Shown here: positions 26,394 to 38,259 of the stretch, in pieces
Layout of the letters: each line of letters begins with the position of its first letter
Position numbering within the stretch: position 1 is the first letter of the stretch
Assembly (NCBI GenBank): GCA_029891385.1
Contig: CM057229.1
Span: 248,001-312,000 of the forward strand
Direction: 5' to 3'
Length of the DNA: 64,000 nt
Source of the DNA: Erythroxylum novogranatense
Lineage: Eukaryota; Streptophyta; Magnoliopsida; Malpighiales; Erythroxylaceae
Translations under genes and position numbers: made by a program
Notes under the pieces: model-generated
Databases searched by the model: none
Told to the model about the DNA's origin: nothing
What the model saw: the letters and a program-made list of their open reading frames with translations, nothing else

Positions 26394-28134
26394 TGGAAGA
26401 AGATCTCTCAGGAAACAAAGACATTTTACTTTCAGGAGTTTAAGTATAATATGCAAAAAAAAAATCATTTTTTTGTATATATTAATAACAAAAATATTAA
26501 TAGATTATAAGTTATCGAATTTATTCCTTTTAATTTCAGAAACATTTTTACTCGAATTCTGCTATATACTGGGTCATACATAGTGTATGGGAGTCGTGAG
26601 CTTGTACACGTTATTGCGACTTTATTGGTGTGATGTGCAATGCTGGTATATGACCGTTTTATATTTCTAAGGCCATACGGAGTCGTTGGCAGGAGAACTG
26701 GATATCACCTGAGGCAATGATAATCTCGGGGCGTAACTCGACCAACAGACGTGGTAGCTCAGGGGGAGACAGTCTTTCCGTTCATACGGGAGGATCAATT
26801 ACCCACCACGAGCATGCAGAAAGACTTGTAATTATATAAATATTACACTTATATTCTCATTTTTTACTTTGTTGTATTTCATCCAAACAGTAGTAACACT
26901 CTCCATCCAAATGGCAAGGTCCACAATCGAACCAGTTTAAATGTAACGTAGACGTGGCGCTATTGGCAACTGGTTTTTATGGATTAGGAATGGTAATCTG
27001 GGATTCTCAAGGATATAATTGTGCTGGCAAATTAATGATTTTTCCAGGATGGTGAGATCCCCAAATCGGCGAAGCTTTATGTTTTCGAGAAGCTCTGAGT
27101 TGGATCAAAAGATTTTCATTTTTCCCAATATGTGTAGAAACTAACTGTCAAATAATTACTTAATTTTTGACATCTACACATAATTTTCCTTCTTACTTTG
27201 CAATGATTCTTCAGGATTGTAAAGCTCTACTTAATGAGCATCAATTTATTTCTACTGCTTTTATTATGAAACTAACGAATCAGGTTGCTCATACGATAGC
27301 TAGGGCAGCTAATTCTATATCTGGTTTTGAATGGGGGGTATGCCCTCCACCTTTTCTGTTTGACGTTTTAATTTTGGATATTAATAATATGCGCTGAGCG
27401 CACCTGTTAACGTTTCAATTTTTTTTATTGATGTGTGAATGTTGTGATGGAAATATGTGTAGTATAGATAATGATCATGGTATAAATGTTTGCTATCATA
27501 TATGGTTGTGCTAAGTAATTTTCTTTGTTCAACAGGGATAATATCATAAAAACAGAGGAGGTTCTGCCAAAATTTTTATAAATTCTAGTTTAACTTATAA
27601 CATTTTATTGTTATGCATGAAAAGTCTATAGGCGTAAGGCCTACACTCCGTTAGTTATTTTTGCATACTCACAATATAAGCATGACGAATTGATGATGTG
27701 ACATTTGTCAACAGTCGATGTCGAGAACTAAATGTATGTGAAATTCATGGTTCAATATTCCTTCTTAATAATTATCACTTAATAAATATAATATAAGCAT
27801 TGCCTCCTAACATGATCAAATACAACAAACAATTCAGCGACAGTCTTAGAAAGAACAAGATGTTGATGAGAGCCAGGCATATTTTGATGCAGTGGGTGGT
27901 AGGGATAGTCGTGGAAGGATCTTCAACCTAGACTCATTTGACAATATATGTTATTCACAGTTTTCTACGTCCAATATAGCAACATCTAGTATACGATTAA
28001 CAGTGGAACGTATCAATCACCTTGAGAGCACAGTGCAGACTTTGATGGACGTAATAAGTAAGCTCTAAAATGACATGGAGCATGTAAGGGGGAGGTATAA
28101 AGACTCAGACCATCCACGCTCATCAGGACACTAG
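26394..28134 (+). pseudogene. CACTA ORF1 (plant transposase Ptta/En/Spm, Transposase_24-like), broken
   Basis: Three exon-like pieces remain: 26394-26443 (WKKISQETKTFYFQEFK), 26687-26827 (ENWISPEAM... then RNSTNRRGSS and HTGGSITHHEHAERL), and 27856-28134 (AYFDAVGGRDSRGRIFNLDS, then a leucine-rich possible coiled coil). The order and wording match the conserved part of plant CACTA ORF1 proteins, whose TnpA-like role is to bind the subterminal repeats. A stop at 28066-28068 breaks the last piece. A LINE fragment sits between the second and third pieces. No TPase (TNP2) part is seen. Confidence 0.65.
26937..27397 (+). pseudogene. LINE-type RNase H domain fragment (RVT_3-like)
   Basis: The translated pieces contain CNVDVALLATGFYGLGMVIWD, GEALCFREALSWIKRF and VAHTIARAANS, the order seen in the RNase H-like domain at the C-terminus of plant L1-type LINEs: N-terminal VD.A, central E.EA, and C-terminal N..AH..A. 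Several stops break it. No reverse transcriptase is upstream, so it is a 5'-truncated or decayed copy. It lies within the CACTA remnant and so inserted into it or came with it. Confidence 0.75.
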
Positions 28135-28439
28135 GATTGTTGTTGTCATTTGGTTTTAATTTATGTATTATTTAATGTTTTAATTATCAGTTAAGAAATC
28201 TTTTTCCTTTATATGATTATTTAAATTTCTGTTTAAACAAAATCAATATTTAAACAAATCAAAAAATTATAAATGGATAATTTATAGTTGTTGACATTAG
28301 AATTAAATTTGACATCGAGATTTTAAAAACAATTGTCATTCAACAAGTCATTTATAGAGAGTTAAAGGTGACATCAACAAGCATACAGGAGCTTCGAGCT
28401 TTGGATTAAGCAATCCAGGTTGCATTTCAAGAAGGAAAA

Positions 28440-28872
28440 TCATCATTATCGACGGAACACTTCCTTTGCTAAATTATGTTACATTTACCGACGGTTAGAA
28501 GTAAATCGTCGATATTTGTCTTATGTTAATTTACTAACGGTTATTGAGAAACGTTCAACATACGTTAACGTTCTTCACCGACAGAAAAGAAGATCCGTCA
28601 GAAAGGACTCGATTAATCTACTGAAGGTTATTGGTAGACCGTCGGTATATGTTTATGTATTTCACTGACAATTATTGTAAACCGTCGGTAAATAATGTCG
28701 ACGGATTCGTTTGTTCCGTCGGTAAATATACAGACGAAAACTACATTCCATCGGAATAATTTACCGACATTGGTTTAATGATGGAGTGTCCGTCGGTAAA
28801 TTATATTACCAACAGAATGTTAACGTGTTTCGTCGATAATTTTCATCGGTGAACACCTATTTTCTCGTAGTG
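28440..28872. repeat. Subterminal repeat region of the CACTA element
   Basis: At least ten boxes of the type CCGTCGGTA / TACCGACGG in both orientations are spread over 430 bases and end at the terminal CTCGTAGTG. Such boxes are the transposase-binding sites in this superfamily. Confidence 0.75.
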
Positions 28873-29892
28873 TAATGAGATGAGATGTATCGTCTTACTA
28901 CTTATTATTATAATTAAGGGTATAATTGGTATTATAAAAAATTATTAATGTTATATTAGTTACTGCATATTTATTATTTTACATTGTATACTAAACCTCT
29001 CAAATCAGAAGTTACTTATTTTTCCTTCAAACTCTCTCCTTCCATTCTATTTATTTTCATTTCATTACAAACTCTTCTCCCAAATGATAAAATAATATTA
29101 TATTACATTCAATTCTAGCAATAACCACCCTATCAGACATAACTTAATGTTCAAGTCATGGAAAGAATTTCTTTGCAAAATACAAAAGAATATTGCATAC
29201 ATTATTCTCTCTTAAGACTCCGAAAAAGGTCAAATAGTGCGATTTAAGTTCACCAAATTTAGAATTAGAAAAAGTGGATTAATTTGATCTATATTATAAT
29301 ATAATTTTGGTTGTTATTAAATTAGGATTAAATCATATTTTGAGAGATAAAATTCAATCAAATTGAATTTATCGTTCTTAACCATATTTAAAGTGTGAAT
29401 TTATTATTTAATCTTAGGTCATTGATTTAACATTGGTCCATCATTTTTTAAGAATCATGGCATTGACTTCCCTATGTCTTTTAACTTTATATCACCATCT
29501 TTTGATTGCAAATATTTTAATTATACTTCATAATCTCTCATTAAACAATGACTTACTACAACGAGTTATTTTAATCAAAAATCGAAACAAACTATCTCTC
29601 CTCAACATCAAATCGGGTTGAATTGAACCGAATCTCGTCTAGTCCGGGCTCGGATTCGAGTATTTCCTTTAAGTGTCATCCACTGCTTACTTATCTTAGC
29701 CAAACTTTCTAAATGGTTAGCCAATGGGAGAACGCCACGTTAGCTGAGCCGAACGCCTTGCATAAGAGGAATGAAATTAAATGGAGATCCAACGGTTGGG
29801 AAGCAACGGCGCCACGAACTAATAGAAAACAGATAATCATCCATCCGGTGATACACATAATATAACTAGCTCATCCACCAACCACGAGATAA
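28873..29892. other. AT-rich intergenic DNA upstream of the PP2C gene
   Basis: No coding signal. 28880-29150 (TATAATTGGTATTATAAAAA... to ...CACCCTATC) looks like a decayed MITE-like insert, but I cannot pair its ends. Confidence 0.4.
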
Positions 29893-29898
29893 CACGTG
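29893..29898. promoter_or_regulatory. G-box/ABRE-type site CACGTG
   Basis: AACACGTGTG lies about 660 bases before the PP2C start codon, in the presumed promoter. The ACACGTGT context fits an ABA-responsive element. Inference from motif and position. Confidence 0.35.
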
Positions 29899-30556
29899 TG
29901 TATTCACAAGTCGGACAACTAGAAGATCGACCGGATTACCTGGATTTGCCGGTAGCTAACCAAACGCCAACAAGGTTGAATAATTGGTTTCTTCTTTCTC
30001 TATCACGCAAACATTTCAGACCAAAAAGAAAAAAAGTGGTAAAACCATTATCAATATCAGTGCTCAGACATCTCTCTCTCTCGCTTTCTAATACAATAAT
30101 TCGCTTAGTACATTTGTTGTCACCTTGTCCGGTAATACCTCGGCCGAATTCCTCGATTATGTCTTCTTTGATTGTGTTGGCGGACTGCATAATTTAAGAG
30201 TTTGATTTTCGTGGGTTTTGCTTGGTTGTTGAATTGCTTAATTAAGGGGCTTTGATGCTTGAAGAATCTACAAGGTTTTTTTTGGTTTTTACGGGGTTTC
30301 GTGAAGTTCTGGTTTATCCTTGTTTGCTTCTCAAGTGTTGTGGTTTTGGCATCTGAACGAATTGCGTGCCTAGTAAGCTTGAGTTTTGGGGAATTTGGGT
30401 ACTTGCCAAGTCTTTCTATATCCCCATATTTGGATTTAGTAAAATAATAAAATCCCGAGTGATAGATCCGGAGATTTCTTCTGGAGGCAACGTGGGGTTG
30501 TTTGCTCTAACGGTTTTCTTGGGGAAATCAGTTAATTGTATGAGTAAAAGGGGGTT

Positions 30557-32407
30557 ATGGCTGCTGGTATGGATTTCTCACCTCCGTTTGCGATATTAGA
30601 AGGGAGTTACAATAGAGACAATGCGACGATTATGGAAAATCAAACCTCGGAGAATTTGGATAGTTTGAAGCAAACCACTAATGGGAAGCCTCCACGACAC
30701 CTCTCAGTTACACGCCATGGTGTGGGTTCTATGAGCCTTCTGGCTGCTGCTGATCTGGTATGTTCATGGTTCTTCGCATATTTTTTTCTGTCCAAGTAAA
30801 CAAAATATGATGTGCTCGATCTGGGCACTCACTATATTTGAAGTTGGAAGCGTTGGATTTTATGGTTGTGACATTCATTATACTCTAGTTGCCTTTATTC
30901 TATGTCCTTTACTGAAAGCTCATATATTGCCTATGTCCATTGGTGTTTCCTAGGCATCAGATGTTGGAATTGTCATAAGTAGATCGCCTTCGGATGAAAA
31001 ATCGGACTTTTTACCTGTGTTCAGATCAGGGAGCTGTGCTGAAGGAGGGCCTAAACAATATATGGAGGATGAACATTTATGTATTGATAATCTTGTTCAG
31101 CATCTAGGCTCAACTGCCAGCTTCCCCGCACCTGGTGCTTTCTACGGGGTAACTATATTAGCTCCTTATATTCTTAGAGTAATAACTTCCATATCTCTGG
31201 TTTCCTGTCGGCTTCGCAATGAATGTTATCATACATTTGTCAGTTTCATATAGGTTTTGAGTTTTGACACTCTTTTGATTATTTGTACATCCAGCAACAG
31301 TATTATCTGTTAAGAGCCATTGTTTGCTATTCCTTGAACTTATATTTTTTTAAATATGTGAATCAGGTATTTGATGGGCACGGAGGTACAGATGCAGCAT
31401 TATTTGTTAGAAAAAATATTCTGAAATTCATAGTTGAGGACTCCCATTTTCCAATTTGTGTCGAGAAGGCAGTCAAGAGTGCTTTTGTAAGAGCAGATTA
31501 TGCATTTGCAGATGATAGTTCACTTGATATCTCCTCTGGAACCACAGCATTAACTGCACTCATATTTGGACAGTAAGTTAACTGCAAAACTAATTCATTT
31601 ATGTATCAAGAATGCAAAGAGTTTTTCCGAGATTTGGCATAATTTTTAGCTTTAATTTGTCTACGCATCTTACAAATGGTTTAAGGCCTTTAATCAAAAT
31701 ATAGTGCGAGTAGAGTGAGAATTTTGTCGTATGATGTTTCTAAAATGCGTTAATGTTGGTCTTCCGTATCTTTTTTCTTGAATGCTTGGGATTTGGAATT
31801 GGTGTTTCTATAATGAGATCACATATTTATGATTTTAACCATCTGCAGGACATTGATGGTAGCCAATGCTGGTGATTGTCGGGCAGTGCTGGGGAGGCGA
31901 GGGAGAGCCATTGAGATGTCCAAGGATCACAAACCTAATTGCACATCAGAAAGACTAAGAATTGAGAGACTAGGAGGAGTCATATACGATGGTTACCTTA
32001 ATGGTCAATTATCTGTTGCACGTGCCCTAGGAGACTGGCACATGAAGGGACCAAAAGGTTCTGCCTGTCCATTAAGCGCGGAGCCGGAGTTACAGGAGAG
32101 AAATTTAACTGGAGATGATGAATTCTTGATCATGGGCTGTGACGGGCTATGGGATGTAATGAGCAGCCAATGTGCTGTGACAATTGCCAGGAAAGAATTA
32201 ATGCTTCATAATGATCCTCAGAGGTGCTCAAGAGAGCTGGTTAGGGAAGCACTAAAACGCAACACATGCGATAATGTAACAGTAATCGTAGTTTGTTTCT
32301 CAGTAGACCCACCCCCTCGGATAGAGTTTCCGCAGAATCGAGTTCGGAGGAACATATCGGCTGAAGCCCTGAATTTACTCAAAGGTGTACTTGACAGTAA
32401 TTCCTGA
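30557..32407 (+). CDS. Protein phosphatase 2C (PP2C27-like)
   Basis: A metal-dependent Ser/Thr phosphatase of the PPM family. Four exons: 30557-30757, 30954-31148, 31367-31572, 31849-32407, all GT/AG and in frame, giving 386 aa, which is normal for plant PP2Cs. Visible motifs in order: KQYMEDEH (about residue 90), GVFDGHGG (132-138, metal-binding Asp), [52 protein letters not shown] (metal-binding Asp) and [14 protein letters not shown] [11 protein letters not shown]. The N-terminus [11 protein letters not shown] with RHLSVTRHG resembles, from memory, Arabidopsis PP2C27 (At2g33700) and close relatives, outside the ABA co-receptor clade A. A long leader with CT-rich sequence (30060-30100) precedes the start. 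No defect is seen; the substrate is unknown. Confidence 0.93.
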
Positions 32408-33844
32408 AAATAGGGATGGTTAAAGAAGATGTTTACGGAAGTCACAATCGGGGTTAGAACTGATAAGGGCGTTTCTTTTCCAGGCTTCAAACAGCCGTCC
32501 CTGACCTGCTAGCTCATTCAGGGAACAACACGAACCTGTAATTTGATTCTTTGAGCTTCTGAACCCCCTGTAAATCCAAGATGATTTATTGCTGTGCCGT
32601 TTCGAATGTATTGTTGGATGAATCCCTTACCTCCCTCTTCCCTTTCATTTGTTGATTGTACATAATTTCAAAACGCTAAATATATTTAGATTGGAGGTAC
32701 GGTTTAGTGCTGTTCATTACCACTCAAATTTCCGTGTTTTGAATTGGTTATGACATTATTGCTGACCTGTGTTTTTGACATACCTTACTTGATTATTGGT
32801 TTTGATATATATATATATTATTTTCACATCTAGGGTTTATATAAAACAGTTTCTCTATTATGTAAGAGTAATGTTATGTACTATCAGGCCTTCTCAAATT
32901 TTGGTTTATTGCGGAACTTCGAACTTGATGTGATGGTGATATATTAGATAGATATATTCATAAATACATGTATATATAAGGATGATAATGAACCGTTCCA
33001 TAAGTTAGGTTTAGGCTCAGATCGATTGAAAGTCCAATTCTTCTAAATTTAGAAGAGTTGAGTTTCGGAAAAGCCTAGGCAATTAAAAAAAATATTTTTA
33101 AATTTTTTAAAAAATATTTAAAAATTTGCTAACACTTATGGGTTGAATTTAAATTAATATTATCATTATTATAAATTAAATATGAAGAATATGAATTATT
33201 ACACATATCATTTTAAAAGTGTAAATAAAGAAAAATGATTTTATGAATAGAATATTTGAATTATTATTTCCATTGATTGGATTATTATAATTTTTAGAGG
33301 ATTGGATTATTGTGTTTAATTTTGTTTAACTTTTGTTTATTATTAAAAGATAAAATAATATTATTTTAATTTAATTAGTGTTTAAACTTTGGGTCAAGTT
33401 AAATTGAGTTGTAAAGTTTGAGTCTAAATTAAATTTGAAAATTGAAAATTTTTATAAATAAAAATAAGAATTTTATCGAAAATATTATTAATTTAAATTA
33501 AATTCGTTGACTTAAAATCAAAACTCCTACATGTCTAACCACTGCGGCACTGACCTTCAATCACGTAGATCGGTGACGTGGCATGAAATTTCTAAATCCC
33601 GCCTAAACCCCTCTAATGTTCATTTAGGGCGCAATTGAATTTCAATTTCCCTCAAGATAATAACTTAACAGTATCTCCGCCTTCACAAAATATCCACTCT
33701 TCTCGATTTAACTTTTCTCCTCCCTTTCGAACCCTAACAACCAGCTCTACCTCTTATCTCAGGTGATTTCTCAACATTTCCCTCTGTTTGATTCGTAGTT
33801 CAAGTTTCTGTACTGATCTGTGCTTTTGACCTGCAGGATTCGCG
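32408..33844. other. PP2C 3' flank, AT-rich spacer and HMGB promoter/leader
   Basis: No gene is visible. The final 130 bases look like the HMGB leader: CT-rich sequence from 33710, then a probable 5' UTR intron (TCTCAGGTGATTTC near 33757 to CTGCAG at 33838). Confidence 0.5.
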
Positions 33845-35407
33845 ATGAAAGGAGGTAAATCCAGGTCAGACGCCAGAAACACCACGTGAGTTCTCCTTTT
33901 TTCTTTTTCTTTTTCCTTTCTCCATTTAGGGACCTTTCAGATCTCAGACATGAGAAGTTTAACCTGGAATTGATATTTGGCTATGAAAAATGATTTTGGT
34001 TTTGATTTATCTTAATGCGGAGTTGTGACTCGTTAATAGGCTTGCGGTGAACAAGAAGCCCGCAAAGGGCGGAAGAAAAGCTAGGAAGGCCGCAAAGGAC
34101 CCAAACAAGCCTAAGAGGCCTGCAAGCGCCTTCTTCGTTTTCATGTGATTACTTCCTAATTCTTAGTTTTATCGCTTATTTTGTATTTTCAACGGACAAT
34201 GGTACGTTTAACTCTTGAATTGTCATTTTCTCAATTATGTTTTTGGTGTTTTTAATAATTCGATGCTAGAAGATTTTGAGCCGTTAACAATTTAATTGCT
34301 AAATTCAATTTTACTTTTACCTGATAATCCATTTAGTTTCATTATGATTATACAGTCTAGGTTTATTATATAAACTTCATGTTTTGTTGGATACAGGGAG
34401 GAATTCAGAGGGCAATACAAAAAGGAACACCCTAAAAACAAGTCCGTTGCTGCAGTATGTATTGAACTTTTGGTTTTTTTTTTAATAGATAATTCTGAAT
34501 TATCTTAGTTGAGTTGTGATCAACTGCTTGCTGGTTCTGTTTATTTAAATTTCTAGGTTGGAAAAGCTGGTGGGGATAAATGGAAGTCATTGTCTGAGGC
34601 TGTAAGTATTAAATCGTTTGGACATTTATGAAAATGGTTGCGTATTGTATCCTACTGATTTTTGCTAAAAATTAATCAAATGAAGGAAAAGGCACCGTTT
34701 GTTGCAAAGGCTGAAAAGCGGAAGGCTGAATATGAGAAGAAAATGAAGGCATATAACATGGGACAGGTAATTTTTTCTGCTTTTATTTGTGTGTAACTGT
34801 TGTGTGTGAAAATGTCAGCAGTTGTGATAGCTATGAAAAAAAATTGAGAAAATGTTTCCTTTTTATTGGCAATTATAAAAAAAGTCAGAAAATGTTACCA
34901 AATTAATATTAACTGCTTTCACCTGCGAGAATATTAACAGTACCTTTTTTGGAGAATGTTAATAAATTCCAAAATCCATTTTGGCCTCTAGTTGTGACAA
35001 TTTTCTTTTTAATTGGTGAAAAATGGACAAATTCCTTTTCTTCCCTTTACCCCTCATTTTTGAGAATTCAGAAGGATTTTTTTCTCCTCAAGTTTGAATT
35101 TGTTCAACAAGCATCCATCTCTTTTGTACTTTGGCAATTGCGCTTTATAGGTATGTATGTATGTGTTGGAGCTTTCCTAAATGCGTTCTTTTTGTTTTCA
35201 ATATCATAACCAGGCTGAAGGCCCCAAAGATGAAGATGAATCTGAGAAGTCAGTGTCTGAGGTCAATGACGAGGAAGATGAGGAGGGAAGTGGAGAGGTT
35301 GGTGCACATGTTGTATTTCATTTGTGGATATTGATCTAATTAAGAGTTTGCCATTTTCTAATTGACAGTTTTTAATTTCTTTGATGCAGGAGGATGATGA
35401 CGAATAG
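33845..35407 (+). CDS. HMG-box chromatin protein (HMGB type)
   Basis: A small architectural DNA-binding protein of the nucleus that bends DNA without strong sequence preference. Seven exons: 33845-33885, 34040-34144, 34397-34454, 34557-34601, 34686-34766, 35214-35297, 35390-35407, coding 143 aa. Layout: basic Lys/Arg-rich N-terminus (residues 1-35), one HMG box from about residue 36 ([16 protein letters not shown]) to 107 (EKKMKAYN), and a strongly acidic Glu/Asp C-terminus ([10 protein letters not shown]... EEDDDE). This matches plant HMGB1/2/3-type proteins of 140-180 aa. All junctions keep frame, and the last exon is only 18 bases. The acidic tail normally tunes DNA binding and is a CK2 target. 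Which HMGB number it is cannot be told. Confidence 0.93.
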
Positions 35408-36299
35408 GATGGAAGCAGATTATAGTATATTAATGTAGGTTGTGACAATGTTGGACAAGCCCTTGTTAATTGTCAATACTTGCTTATTATCAACTCTTTC
35501 CCTTTGTGATAGGAGGCTTTGATGTTTTATCCTTCGCATTCCTGGATCAACATTATAGTTGTAGAAGGAAGGTTACATTTTGTACTTTGCAACAAAGTTT
35601 AATGATTTAGCTAGTGAATATCTTTGTAGAGAGCATATGGTCCGTACAATGTATTATCTTATCATTTGTGCTTGACTTTGGCAATTTGATAGTTCTTAGA
35701 TTCTTTCCCTGTGCAAGTCGGTTTGTACTGTTTGAACTCTTCCCTGTTTTAAATATTTAATTGATGGGCATGTATATTTGGGTTGTGGGTATAACGAAAA
35801 TATGTGGTGGCATTGTGGCCATTGGTAGGTTTAGTTTATTCGCCGGTGCTTATATCGATTCAATTATGAGCAAATAAGTAATGGCAATTGAATTGGTTTG
35901 GTTATGGCCTTGTTATGACAGGTGCATTCAATGTTCGTGTTGCGGGTTGGGTCAATGATTCGGCACAGAATGGGTTAGGATGGTTACATAGATTGTGTCG
36001 AAATCGATCGTTTTTTTTTTCAATTACAAAGGAGAATTACATAATTAGCTTAAAGTTCGGGAGTACAAAACTCCTTGCGCATCTCTGTGGATAAGTTTCT
36101 GAACGCCTAGGGGGGCTCTTGAAGAATATGAAGGCTTGGGCAAAGAAGTCCTGCAAGGACTATCAGGCTATCAGTGCACTAATTGCCTTCTTAGAAGATA
36201 TGTTGGAAATGAACCTCTTAGTCTTTTAGGGTAAGTTTCCGAATACCTGGCATCAAAAAAAAAATCTTCAGGGAGAACAAAATTTGAATATGAGAGTAT
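35408..36299. other. HMGB 3' flank, no gene seen
   Basis: 3' UTR and spacer. From about 36000 the DNA may already belong to the decayed LINE on the minus strand, but no domain could be read there. Confidence 0.45.
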
Positions 36300-36546
36300 A
36301 TTAATGACTCCAAGGGAGTCTATTTTAGTGATTATCTTGCGATAACCTAGTTTTTAGGTTAGCGAAAGACTAGAGAACACACCTCACAGTTCTGTCATAA
36401 GAGACAAGCCTCAATCGAGATTATGTTGAAACCCTTTATATCAATTGCCGTGACAATCACGAATTAATCCACCCGTAATTGCCTCAGAGGATCTATGCTT
36501 CACTGCGTCATTAGAATTGACCTTAACCCAACCTTCCGGGAGTTTA
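36300..36546 (-). pseudogene. LINE-type RNase H domain fragment (RVT_3-like)
   Basis: Read on the minus strand from 36546, the frame gives LPEGWVKVNSNDAVK, GGLIRDCHGN, then YKGF, LMTEL, and KLGYRKIITKIDSLGV: the usual first half of a plant LINE RNase H domain (GW.K.N.DGA, GG.IRD..G.W, AEL, E.DS). At least three positions where the family has Trp (TGG) are now stops. No upstream reverse transcriptase is visible. Confidence 0.75.
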
Positions 36547-38259
36547 GTTCAGTCTACCACGGTGTCCACAAAAGCTTTCATAGTTGGGAACACACTGTTT
36601 TTCAATGCACGGGCTCGTCAAATTCAGTCTACGTAGTCTAAGGTGATATGGTGACCTTCGACAGACCAAATAAATCTAGGCTTAAACAGGCTATTGTTGC
36701 ATCATTTATGGAGAAATCAGTAGGCGACCTAAAAAATAGTGGCCCACGTAGTCTGTTGCACGAGATCAGGCCTGCTCAGATTAAAAGTCGGCCACTACTC
36801 CAACGATTGCTCGAAAAAACCCAAACTGTGCACCGCGGTGGGGAAGTGATGCCAAAAATCGGACAGTCCGCGCTGGGGAAGTCGATCGGTTTTTGAACTT
36901 GGATAATCTTTCTTAATTTTTACATTATTAATCAACACATCTGCCGAAGAATGGTTGCGTTGTCCTTGTACCTTAGTGGCTAACTTGTGGAGATTCGTGA
37001 AAGTTCTGTCGTTTAGAATCGCGAGTCATGACTTGGGACACTTTTATGGAAAAGTTGTCTTTTGGCGTGGTGTGTAGTGTATTCTAGAAACATGGACATG
37101 GTCGACGAGATGACAATTTTTGTACGAATGAGAATCATTTTCATATGAGATAAACAAGAAGTGCATTACTTAGGATATGAGTAAAGATAATAGTTTGTAT
37201 TTCCATGTTTTCATGACAATGCAGACCTATGGATGTGGGTTCCAAGCTTGCCAATTGGTTCCGAGAATTGACAGGTAGGAGGTCATTTAATTATCCAATA
37301 TATAAGGACTTACCTTTCCCAAGTTGAACCATACCATACCCTGATAGTAGCTTCACCAGCATCCTCGGATCATAGCCTCAAGCCAGCACAGCTGCACAGG
37401 GCTTATCAACATCATACCACCTGCTATAGTCGACGTGTTCATTATCGTATTCTATAATTCCATTTTTTATTTGCCTATTCCTTTCTGAACTAAACTAAAC
37501 TAACCGCCGGCCTATTCCATTATTTCCATGCCGGTGACTGTGCTCTTTGCCTTTTGAACTCAATGGTCAACGCTTGTGTCTCCTATCTTATTAAAACCAA
37601 AGTTGTTGCTTCAGGGAATGTGCAAGTTAAGTTATTTTAAACAGCTTCCCTGCTAGAGGATTTTGGTGGCCATTAAAGCTGGAATAAGAACTAGTAGATA
37701 CCAATTTTTGTATCACTTACGGTATACATAAGTGGAAAAAGAACTCGGGATTCACAAATTGGTCATTTTAATTTCCAAACCAAAAGAACAGCAGTTTTAT
37801 ATGCGTAACCTTTACTCATCTCGTTTCTGCTGCTTATGTGTACTCTAACATGCATGTCCAAGTGGGTTAATCATAGCTTTCCTTTTTCCTTGGACTTCGG
37901 TGATACCTAATTACTTGATAAATGACTTTGCTTGCAGATTCAGACTCAGATTCATAGGAGAAAGCAACCTGCTTTTAGGTCTAAAATCTCTAACCCTTTT
38001 GGTATAACCCTGGTAATGACACATTGAACAAGAAGATCAAGCCTGTATATCTTCCATTTAATAAGTAATCAACATTTAACAATCATCTCCTCCAAAACAA
38101 TGACAAACGAATAAAAATATAACTCTATCCTATTCTTCTCATCTATCTCTCCACTACAATACCACAATACTAATGGCAACTTAGCCTCACATGTCATGTC
38201 ATTAACCTAATCTTTTGAAACTTGTGAAATCTACCTACACCTGAACATTGTTAGAGGTT
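36547..38259. other. Spacer and 3' region of the GT92 gene, no other gene seen
   Basis: 36600-36900 contains an 82-codon open frame without recognisable features. The last 200-300 bases are probably the GT92 3' UTR on the minus strand. Confidence 0.45.

Larger units (their letters stand above)
26390..28872 (+). mobile_element. CACTA (En/Spm) transposon remnant, right end intact
   Basis: The right terminus TTTTCTCGTAGTG (ends 28872) is the inverted form of the classic CACTACGAGAAAA end. It is preceded by about 430 bases of repeated ACCGACGG/CCGTCGG boxes, the subterminal repeats of this superfamily. Transposase_24-like exon remnants lie upstream. No matching CACTACGAGAAAA left end is visible between 25570 and 26400, so the left end is lost or diverged. 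TAA follows the terminus and would be one copy of the 3-bp target duplication. Confidence 0.75.

Noticed and set aside
36648..36896. 82-codon open frame next to the LINE fragment
   Set aside because: It has no recognisable motif and no splice or promoter context, and sits beside decayed LINE sequence; not supported as a gene.
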